The notes under the pieces: model-generated
Told to the model about the DNA's origin: nothing
What the model saw: only the letters and a program-made list of their open reading frames with translations
Databases searched by the model: none
Source: Planctomycetota bacterium
GTDB taxonomy: Bacteria > Planctomycetota > Planctomycetia > Planctomycetales > Planctomycetaceae
Reading direction: 5' to 3'
Length of the DNA stretch: 5,556 nt
NCBI GenBank assembly: GCA_026692825.1
Contig: JAPLOC010000499.1
Coordinates: 9,541 to 15,096, forward strand
In this document: positions 1 through 5,556 of the stretch, piece by piece
Position numbering within the stretch: the stretch's first letter is position 1
Layout of the letters: the number at the start of each line of letters is the position of its first letter
Made by a program: the position numbers and the translations under genes

Positions 1-1959
1 ACTGTCGACCAGGACCATCGCACGCGGGGGGGCGGCGGGGGACTTCACCGCGACAACATCCAGCTCGTTCACCTTGCCACCGAACGCGTCAGTCTCTGTC
101 CGCGACATATACCGGCGGGTCTGACTGCGTGGGAACCAGCCGGGGCTGTCTCGGGCCACCAGAACTTCCAGCAGTTGGTTTCGCGCTGGTTCGATTGGGG
201 CTGCGGCGGCACCGTCGACGGCTGGAGCCTTGGATTTTTCGTAGCTCTCGCGCAACAGGTTGCCGTAGCATGTCGCGAGTTCCGCGCGCGAACGGGGCGG
301 TGCCGAGGTCAAAGCGGCGAGGACCAGCGGATTGATCTCACCTTGCGCACAGCCCGCAGGTTGTGAACGGCACTTGTCCAGAACGCTCTCGGTGACGCCC
401 GGTTTCGCCAGGTCCTCTTCCGCGAGCGCCATCAACGCGACCCAGGGTCCAAATACCGGATCGTCAAGGCGCGAGCGACTGTCGACGTACCGGCGCCAGC
501 GGGCGGTGATCGGCGGTCGCAGATCTTCCGGCGCGAGCGAGAGAAAGAAAATCGCTGTCTCCAGCGGGTCGGGTTTTGTGGTCGCGACCTTTTGCAGATA
601 GTCGGTGACCCTCAGCCGCGCCGCGTCGAGCAGCAACGCGTGCTGCGCATCCAGAAAGTCCTGGACTCCCTTTTGCTTGGCGGCCAGATCCGCTTCGAAC
701 TCTGGTCCGCCGGGGATCCGCTGAGGATCGTCGATCAATGGTAAATCGAGAGGCACTTCGCTGCTGGCGAAGACTCCGTAGAGTCCGTAGTAGTCTCCCA
801 TCGCGATGGCGTCGTATTTGTGGTCGTGGCAACGGGCGCAACTGACCGTCAATCCCAGAAGGCCGCGCGAGACCGTGTCGATGCGGTCGTCGATCACGTC
901 GTGAATGTTGTTATCAAACATCCGTCCCAATGTCAGAAAGCCCAGCGCGCCAAGTCGCCAGCGATCGACGGCTGGCTCGATCTGGTCGGCGGCGATTTGC
1001 TCGGTGATAAACCGGTCATAAGGGAGATCTTCGTTGAGCGCGCGGATGACGTAGTCGCGATAGGTGTATGCGTAGGGACGGATCCGGTTGTCGCCGTACA
1101 TCAGTACGCCGTCTTTGGTGTCGGCATAACGGGCGACATCGAGCCAGTGTCGGCCCCACCGTTCACCGTGTCCAGGCGAAGCGAGCAGCCGATCGACTGC
1201 GGCTTCGTAGGCGTCGGGGGAGTCGTCGGCCAGGAACTCGGCGGTCTCTTCCGGGGTCGGGGGGAGTCCCGTGAGATCCCAAGTGACGCGTCGCAACAGA
1301 CTGCGGCGGTCCGCCTCAACGCCGGGAGTCAGGCCGGCCCGTTCGAGTTTCGCGACGATCAAGGCATCGATCGCATTGCAGACCGACCCGGAGTTTTTCA
1401 CTACAGGAACCGCGGGCCGGACGACCGGTTTGAGCGACCAGTACTGGCGGGCGGCGGCGAAATCGGGACCGGTGGGGGCGGCTGTCGGTGCGGTCACGGC
1501 CGGTGCCGGCGCGCCCCGTTCCACCCAGGCCACGAAATCTGCGATTTGTGGTTCTGTCAGCGCCGGTCCTTTGGGAGGCATCACGCGATCCTGATGACGA
1601 ATCGCAGCGATCAACAGGCTGTCCGCAGGCTTATGCGGGACAACTGCGGGGCCAGAATCCCCCCCTTTGAGGAAGCCGGTACGACTGTCGAGCCGAAGCC
1701 CCGCCTTGGGTTCTTTGGCCTGACTCGAATGGCAAGCGTGACACCGTTCGACAAGGACGGGTCGGATTTTCTGTTCGAAGAAGGCGATTCCATCCGGATC
1801 GTCTGCCTGCGGTTCTTGAGCAGCACCCGACGCGCCCACCAGTAACAGCGAACCAAAGGTTGCAAACTGGAAGCAAATGGCGCGTAACCGTTTGAACTGG
1901 AAACTTGGGGAGGGCATGGAGCAGCCAACCAGGGAGGGAACACGCGGAGAGAAATTCAT
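1..1959 (-). CDS. PSCyt1-DUF1549 planctomycete cytochrome-type secreted protein, 3' end cut by window edge
   Basis: Reading the minus strand from the ATG at 1959-1957 gives 653 uninterrupted codons to base 1, with no stop. Residues 1-47 look like an export signal: a basic stretch at K23-R26, a hydrophobic core at about 27-43 and small residues (ASGAA) before Q48. M15 (ATG at 1917) would give a shorter and more typical signal peptide, and neither start has a clear ribosome site. Residues about 55-145 match the planctomycete cytochrome C domain (PSCyt1): haem motif C73-H-A-C76-H77 and a likely distal ligand in M127-P-P-K. Residues about 197-397 match DUF1549, with HGERWGRHWLDVARYADT at 264-281 and a second haem-type motif C374-A-R-C377-H378. 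Residues about 400-640 are a variable connector. The last residues, RAMVLVDS, resemble the entry into DUF1553, so a few hundred residues are probably missing. The family is abundant in planctomycetes and is often next to DUF1501 genes, which would lie left of the window. Its reaction is not established; a periplasmic redox or polysaccharide-related role is inference. Family call sure, function not. Confidence 0.93.
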   Translation of the reverse strand, partial: MNFSPRVPSLVGCSMPSPSFQFKRLRAICFQFATFGSLLLVGASGAAQEPQADDPDGIAFFEQKIRPVLVERCHACHSSQAKEPKAGLRLDSRTGFLKGGDSGPAVVPHKPADSLLIAAIRHQDRVMPPKGPALTEPQIADFVAWVERGAPAPAVTAPTAAPTGPDFAAARQYWSLKPVVRPAVPVVKNSGSVCNAIDALIVAKLERAGLTPGVEADRRSLLRRVTWDLTGLPPTPEETAEFLADDSPDAYEAAVDRLLASPGHGERWGRHWLDVARYADTKDGVLMYGDNRIRPYAYTYRDYVIRALNEDLPYDRFITEQIAADQIEPAVDRWRLGALGFLTLGRMFDNNIHDVIDDRIDTVSRGLLGLTVSCARCHDHKYDAIAMGDYYGLYGVFASSEVPLDLPLIDDPQRIPGGPEFEADLAAKQKGVQDFLDAQHALLLDAARLRVTDYLQKVATTKPDPLETAIFFLSLAPEDLRPPITARWRRYVDSRSRLDDPVFGPWVALMALAEEDLAKPGVTESVLDKCRSQPAGCAQGEINPLVLAALTSAPPRSRAELATCYGNLLRESYEKSKAPAVDGAAAAPIEPARNQLLEVLVARDSPGWFPRSQTRRYMSRTETDAFGGKVNELDVVAVKSPAAPPRAMVLVDS

Positions 1960-2099
1960 TGTAACGCATCGGGAGTCCGCCGCGGTATTCCATGGGCGAC
2001 AGATCTGGAAATTTGCTTGCGTCCCGTGTGTATGGGCGATAGGCTGGATGCGGTGGGGATTGAAACAACGACCCGACTGGACAACATAAGGGGGGGACA
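1960..2099. promoter_or_regulatory. Divergent intergenic region expected to hold both promoters
   Basis: These 140 bases separate the minus-strand cytochrome-type gene from the plus-strand kinase gene, so both transcripts must start here or within the genes. No convincing sigma-70 pair stands out. The best weak plus-strand candidate is TTGAAA at 2060-2065 followed about 16 bases later by CAACAT at 2082-2087, which would leave almost no leader before the kinase ATG. On the minus strand I see only poor -10-like matches. No clear operator-type inverted repeat was found. The role is inferred from gene orientation, not from motifs. Confidence 0.45.
2088..2096 (+). promoter_or_regulatory. Purine-rich putative ribosome binding site of the kinase gene
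   Basis: AAGGGGGGG, ending in a run of seven G at 2090-2096, lies three bases before the ATG at 2100. It is purine-rich enough to pair partly with the 16S rRNA tail, but it lacks a clean GGAGG and sits closer to the start than usual. It supports 2100 as the start, as does the fact that the zinc-ribbon cysteines begin only four codons later. Confidence 0.35.
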
Positions 2100-4064
2100 A
2101 TGCAACTGAGATGCGCGACGTGTAGTGTGGATTGCACGGTCGACGACGACTCGGTGCAAACGGTCAGTTGTCCGAGTTGCGGCAAGTTGTTGTATTCCGC
2201 GTCGACGGTCGCGGGGGATTCGCTCATCGTGGTCGAGCGGCCGATTGGTGTCGATTCGCTGACGGCAATTGGGCAGTTTATCCCCACCGACACGACGCGC
2301 AACTGGGGGCAGAGTCAGGCCGGGGAGTTACTGTCGGCGTCCCGATTGCCCTGTCAGTTGGGGCGGTACAATGTTTTGAAACTGCTGGCGAGTGGCGGTT
2401 TCGCCCAGGTGTTTCTGGCGAGTGACACCGAGATCCAGCGGGAAGTCGCATTGAAGCTGCCAAGGGGCGACCGGGTCGCGAGCCAGGAACGGATGTCGGC
2501 GATGATCGCGGAAGCGCGGCTGGCGGCCCGGGTGCGCCACGCGAATATCGCCACGGTTTACGACGTTGGGTACCTCACCACCGGCGTCCCGTTCATCTCG
2601 ATGGAATTCGTGACTGGGGGGACATTTCAGAAACTGCTGGAATTGGAGAACCCACCGGTTCGGCAGTCGCTGGAGATGCTGGCGTCGGTCGCCGACGCGT
2701 TGCAGCACGCCCATCAAGACGGGCTCGTCCATCGCGATTTGAAGCCGGGCAATATCTTGATTGATGAATTCCGGCAACCCAAAATTGTCGACTTCGGTTT
2801 GGCGCTCGATGAAAACCAGAATGCCGGCCAAGGAGGAGACATCTCGGGCACCCCCGCGTATATGGCTCCTGAACAGATTCGGGGAGAAGCGCATCGACTG
2901 GATGGCCGGACCGATATCTGGGCGCTGGGGGTGATTCTGTATGAAGTGCTGTGCGGTCGACGTCCTTTTAACGGGTCACGGGAACGGGTCTTCGATGAAG
3001 TCCTCCATCGGGATCCCAAGCCGCCACGTCAGCACGATGATACGGTTCCGAAAGAACTCGAGTCGATCTGTCTCAAGTGTCTCGCGAAGTCGCCGGCGGC
3101 GCGGTACAGCACGTGCGGCGATATCGCCAGCGCGATTCGAGACTGGCTCAGCCAATCGTGGACGGAGGCTCCGCCAGAGACCACATCGCGGTCGGGTTCA
3201 GGAACGCGGAAATTCAACACACTGCTGGCGGCTGATCAATCCAGCACGAGCCGCCGGATCACCCCGCTGGTTTCAGCGCCAGTCCGGCCACGACGCCGTT
3301 CCCGAAAACTCTGGCTGGGGCTCACGCTGGCGTCATTTCTGTTGGTTGCGGGCACGCTGTGGGCCCCGGTTCTGGGACTGCTGAGTTCCACAACCCCGGC
3401 CAATCAGACCCGGGTACTCGGGCGCTGGTACGAAACCCTGGACCACAAGCCCGCTCCGGTCATGTGGACCGCGATCGCCAAAGATTCGAACTGGCAATGG
3501 AATCCGGAATCCCACCAGACGACGGTGACCAGCAATTACCCGGCGGCGTTTCAAACGGGGACGACCGACTCCAATAGCTTTCGGCTGGAAGTACGGTTCT
3601 CGACCGGCTCGGCGACCGGGGATTCCGGCCTGTTCTGGGGAGCGCATGAAGCTCCGGCGGAACATGGCGTGACCGGGACCGATTTTCAGGTCGTGACCTT
3701 CAACCGCCTGCAAAACGAGACGCCCGCGAACAGTTTTCGGCTGTCGCGAACCCAGAACACCACCTGGACACCTCGGGGAGGCCCCTCCCCCTTGATGAAC
3801 CGGGAGATGCTGACGGGGGCGCGTGTCGGTGCCCCGACTGAACCGCAGCAGGTCTTGCAGATTCTGGTGCTGCAAGGGCAACTTCGCGAAGTCCGCTGGA
3901 ACGGTCAGATCTATGACAAGATGGGGGAACCCGATCTTCTCGGTCCCGCCCTGCGACCGCTGGTCTGTCCGGGCGGTTTCGGAATTTACAATGAAGGGGG
4001 TACGACGATCTTTCATGAAGTGCGCATTGAGGAGATCAACGCCCCCGATCCCGGCACGCCCTGA
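2100..4064 (+). CDS. Transmembrane Hanks-type Ser/Thr protein kinase with N-terminal zinc ribbon and extracytoplasmic beta-rich domain
   Basis: A complete 654-residue protein. Residues 5-27 carry two CxxC pairs (C5/C8 and C24/C27), a zinc-ribbon pattern often seen at the start of planctomycete kinases. Residues about 88-350 form the kinase domain: glycine-rich loop ASGGFAQVF (97-105), ATP-anchoring K119 in VALK, helix-C E138, catalytic HRDLKPGN (H211, D213, K215, N218), metal-binding D231-F-G, GTPAYMAPE at 250-258, and D272-I-W. All catalytic residues are present, so it should phosphorylate Ser/Thr; its targets are unknown. An Arg/Lys cluster (397-403) precedes one membrane helix at about 404-428, which places the kinase inside the cell and the C-terminus outside. 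Residues about 438-645 are a Trp/Gly-rich, beta-strand-like domain ending in GGFGIYNEGGTTIFHEVRI. This resembles the concanavalin-like/DUF1080 fold and could be a carbohydrate or ligand sensor, but that is inference. The first and third glycines of the ATP loop are both Ala. The gene is divergent from the cytochrome-type gene and lies 87 bases before the next plus-strand gene. Confidence 0.95.
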   Translation: MQLRCATCSVDCTVDDDSVQTVSCPSCGKLLYSASTVAGDSLIVVERPIGVDSLTAIGQFIPTDTTRNWGQSQAGELLSASRLPCQLGRYNVLKLLASGGFAQVFLASDTEIQREVALKLPRGDRVASQERMSAMIAEARLAARVRHANIATVYDVGYLTTGVPFISMEFVTGGTFQKLLELENPPVRQSLEMLASVADALQHAHQDGLVHRDLKPGNILIDEFRQPKIVDFGLALDENQNAGQGGDISGTPAYMAPEQIRGEAHRLDGRTDIWALGVILYEVLCGRRPFNGSRERVFDEVLHRDPKPPRQHDDTVPKELESICLKCLAKSPAARYSTCGDIASAIRDWLSQSWTEAPPETTSRSGSGTRKFNTLLAADQSSTSRRITPLVSAPVRPRRRSRKLWLGLTLASFLLVAGTLWAPVLGLLSSTTPANQTRVLGRWYETLDHKPAPVMWTAIAKDSNWQWNPESHQTTVTSNYPAAFQTGTTDSNSFRLEVRFSTGSATGDSGLFWGAHEAPAEHGVTGTDFQVVTFNRLQNETPANSFRLSRTQNTTWTPRGGPSPLMNREMLTGARVGAPTEPQQVLQILVLQGQLREVRWNGQIYDKMGEPDLLGPALRPLVCPGGFGIYNEGGTTIFHEVRIEEINAPDPGTP

Positions 4065-4072
4065 GAATTGGA

Positions 4073-4091
4073 GACCGCTTGAGCGGCGGTC
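4073..4091 (+). terminator. Small intergenic hairpin after the kinase gene, without a T tract
   Basis: GACCGC at 4073-4078 pairs perfectly with GCGGTC at 4086-4091 around a seven-base loop. An alternative pairing, CCGC-TTGA-GCGG, uses the same bases. It starts nine bases after the kinase stop codon (TGA, 4062-4064). The downstream side is C-rich (C5-G-C8 at 4091-4104) instead of T-rich, so it does not fit a classical intrinsic terminator. It may be a weak terminator, an mRNA 3'-end stabiliser, or chance in GC-rich DNA. The rest of the 4065-4151 gap shows nothing I can name. Confidence 0.2.
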
Positions 4092-4151
4092 CCCCGCCCC
4101 CCCCTCGATTGCGCATCCCTCACCCCACCTCGACTTTCATCCCAAGAATCC

Positions 4152-5309
4152 ATGTCCATCTCCATTTCGAATCCCGCTTCCACCGAACCGATCAGCACGG
4201 TCGACGTCACTCCGTCCGCGATGCCCGGTTTTCCGCAGACGGGCACACTGAATGTCTGCAAAGGGGACGTGTTGCCCCCGGCCGGCTTCATTTTTGACGG
4301 GGTGTTCTTGCGGATGGCGCGCGGCACAACAACGTTCACCGCCGCCCAGGTGGTCGCGACCCCCGACATCTACCTGTCGAAGCAGGCGCTCTACGGAAAC
4401 AACCCTTCCACCGTGAAGGCGAACTGGGATGTGAGCGGCGACACCCGGATGCAGGCGGAGTGCGACTCCTCTCCCAACGAACGCGTCAATCGCTTGTATG
4501 CGGTTTCCCGCAGTTATCAGTACAACCCCTCGAATCCGACGAATCCGTACCAGGAAAATCTGGAACAGACTTCGGTGCAGTTCAAAGGGCGCAAAGTGGC
4601 TTCGGCCGGGGGGGCGTCCATGAATGTCGCCATTCTGAACGCCCCCAGCCCGGTCCAGGCGAAACCGGTCCCCGACAAGGCTGGCTCGGGAAAGGCCTCC
4701 GGAGCGAAAGGGGCGGCGAAGGGGGCACTGGAATTGGTCGTCTCTCCCGAGGCTGCCGCAGCGGCCGGTATGCCGGCGATTCTGGAACCGGCACCCGTCT
4801 CGAAGAATATCGTTCATCCCGCTCGGCCCGGTCGACGCCCCGGTGTCGACGTCGGGCCAGACAACTGCGTCGATGGCTGGCTGTTGTATGGCGGCCTGTC
4901 GGTCACGAACCCCGATTTGGGGAACCGTTTGTTTCGCCATGGGGAGCCGTTGCGTGCGCGGATCCTGGCGATCGCCGTCGCGCGGGTCGACTGGTCGATC
5001 TGCTTGCCGGTGGCGCAGGTGGGACATCGCGTTGTCCGCCGAGCCATTCGCCGCCCGGCGGGTGATTTCACGGTCGAACACTGCCAGCCAAGTCCCTGGC
5101 TGTTTCCAAACTCCCCGACGCACTCGATTGTGGCGTACCAGGATCTGCTTGGAGTCTCCGAACAGGTGTTGCTCTCAACCAGTCGAGAAACCCCCGACAT
5201 TCTGCAGTTTGAAAACGATCACGACATTTTCATCCAGGTGAACTGCCTGTCGTTCATGCAGTCGACAGCCGCCGGCTCGTTCGATCTATGGGTGAAGGTG
5301 ATCGACTAA
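4152..5309 (+). CDS. Hypothetical protein of 385 residues, two globular parts joined by an Ala/Gly/Lys-rich linker
   Basis: I do not recognise a family. The frame is open from ATG 4152 to TAA 5307-5309, third codon positions are mostly G or C, and the amino-acid mix is normal, so it is very likely a real gene. No signal peptide or membrane helix is visible, which suggests a cytoplasmic protein. Residues 1-155 form a first part with alternating hydrophobic strands, a short NPSNPTNPY repeat at 125-133 and two cysteines (C36, C104). Residues about 164-235 are a low-complexity linker rich in Ala, Gly, Pro and Lys, including five Ala at 201-205. Residues about 236-385 form a second part with C239, C284, C311 and C365, a basic patch at 292-301 (HRVVRRAIRR) and a strand-rich end, FDLWVKVID. 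No clear ribosome site precedes the ATG. It lies 87 bases after the kinase gene on the same strand, so co-transcription is possible. A link to the kinase, for instance as substrate, is only a positional guess. Confidence 0.8.
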   Translation: MSISISNPASTEPISTVDVTPSAMPGFPQTGTLNVCKGDVLPPAGFIFDGVFLRMARGTTTFTAAQVVATPDIYLSKQALYGNNPSTVKANWDVSGDTRMQAECDSSPNERVNRLYAVSRSYQYNPSNPTNPYQENLEQTSVQFKGRKVASAGGASMNVAILNAPSPVQAKPVPDKAGSGKASGAKGAAKGALELVVSPEAAAAAGMPAILEPAPVSKNIVHPARPGRRPGVDVGPDNCVDGWLLYGGLSVTNPDLGNRLFRHGEPLRARILAIAVARVDWSICLPVAQVGHRVVRRAIRRPAGDFTVEHCQPSPWLFPNSPTHSIVAYQDLLGVSEQVLLSTSRETPDILQFENDHDIFIQVNCLSFMQSTAAGSFDLWVKVID

Positions 5310-5454
5310 GGCCGGCCAGTGTCACCAGATCCCAAAGGGTCGTGTACTGGGGAGAATTTCCAAGAGTGTCGGTCCAAACACCGCCCACGATTGTCCCTGC
5401 GGTCAAGAAGGAACGAACGGCGACAGTACGGACAACTCGCGAATCAGTGACCGC
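5310..5454. other. Convergent intergenic region with an 8-bp palindrome and a weak bulged hairpin
   Basis: These 145 bases lie between the stop of the 385-residue gene and the apparent stop of a minus-strand gene. The perfect palindrome GGCCGGCC (5310-5317) directly follows the TAA. An imperfect hairpin at 5323-5344 (CAC, GA and CCC pairing with GGG, TC and GTG around AAA, with bulges) could help end transcription, but neither side has a T tract. A plus-strand reading frame running through here from 5288 to 5533 starts inside the upstream gene and has no family features, so I do not call it a gene. Confidence 0.3.
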
Positions 5455-5556
5455 TCACGGAGTGGTAATCGCGGGGTGCTTTCGGCCGATCTCGCACACC
5501 CGCTCGTCATCCCACTTTTCCAGCGGACTATAGCGCGGGTGGCGCGACTCCTTGTA
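5455..5556 (-). CDS. C-terminal 33 codons of an unidentified gene entering from the right edge
   Basis: On the minus strand, the frame that begins exactly at base 5556 reads 33 codons and stops at TGA (TCA on the plus strand, 5455-5457). The peptide begins YKESRHPRYSPLEKWDDE and ends KHPAITTP. Its charged and aromatic mix, and G or C in about 26 of 33 third positions, look like a genuine protein end. The neighbouring minus-strand frame is also open but has poorer codon positions. I cannot assign a family from so short a tail. If real, the gene is convergent with the 385-residue gene and belongs to a separate transcript. Confidence 0.5.
   Translation of the reverse strand, partial: YKESRHPRYSPLEKWDDERVCEIGRKHPAITTP

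Noticed and set aside
464..841. 125-codon minus-strand open frame
   Set aside because: It lies in a different frame inside the PSCyt1-DUF1549 gene, whose own frame carries the conserved CARCHDHK motif over the same region.
820..1845. 341-codon plus-strand open frame
   Set aside because: It is antisense to the clearly recognisable PSCyt1-DUF1549 gene. It has no domain features, and its length is explained by the GC-rich codons of the opposite strand.
1631..2302. 223-codon minus-strand open frame across the divergent promoter region
   Set aside because: It overlaps the start of the kinase gene on one side and the cytochrome-type gene in another frame on the other; its composition has no family signature.
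3333..4016. 227-codon minus-strand open frame
   Set aside because: It is antisense to the membrane helix and outer domain of the kinase; Arg/Gly/Pro-rich shadow composition.
4091..4104. C5-G-C8 tract as a G-quadruplex or phase-variation tract
   Set aside because: Only two G runs lie on the minus strand, too few for a quadruplex by themselves, and the tract is outside any reading frame, so length change would not switch a protein.
4137..5123. 328-codon minus-strand open frame opposite the 385-residue gene
   Set aside because: It is rich in Arg, Gly and His and has no plausible fold pattern. The plus-strand frame has better codon positions and a normal composition.
5310..5317. GGCCGGCC palindrome as an operator or attachment site
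   Set aside because: It is a single short palindrome just after a stop codon with no second copy or neighbouring integrase; chance in GC-rich DNA is enough.
5288..5533. 81-codon plus-strand open frame at the right end
   Set aside because: It starts inside the end of the 385-residue gene in another frame, has no ribosome site or recognisable feature, and competes with a better minus-strand frame at 5455-5556.

Overview
The window looks like a stretch of a planctomycete chromosome. It is GC-rich by eye (near 60%), and its genes are lineage hallmarks: a secreted Planctomycete-cytochrome-C (PSCyt1)/DUF1549 protein, and a Hanks-type Ser/Thr kinase with an N-terminal zinc ribbon and a C-terminal extracytoplasmic beta-rich domain. 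Shine-Dalgarno sequences are weak or absent, as is common in that phylum. The assignment rests on gene families, not on a phylogenetic marker; no rRNA or tRNA is present.

Layout. Positions 1-1959 (minus strand) hold the N-terminal 653 codons of a PSCyt1-DUF1549 protein. Its C-terminus, expected to be DUF1553, runs off the left edge. Positions 1960-2099 are a 140-bp divergent intergenic region that must carry both promoters. Positions 2100-4064 (plus) encode a complete 654-residue transmembrane Ser/Thr protein kinase. After an 87-bp gap with a small hairpin and a C-rich tract, 4152-5309 (plus) encodes a 385-residue protein that I do not recognise. Positions 5310-5454 are a short convergent intergenic region. 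Positions 5455-5556 (minus) probably hold the last 33 codons of another gene entering from the right edge.

How the genes relate. The cytochrome-type protein should be exported and could bind haem c through two CxxCH motifs. The kinase should have its catalytic domain in the cytoplasm and its C-terminal domain outside the membrane, so it could pass a signal from an envelope or extracellular ligand to cytoplasmic targets. The 385-residue protein follows on the same strand and may be co-transcribed with the kinase, which makes it a candidate partner or substrate; this is inference from position only. I see no mobile element, CRISPR array, RNA gene or phage gene. The least explained items are the 385-residue orphan protein and the ligand of the kinase's outer domain.
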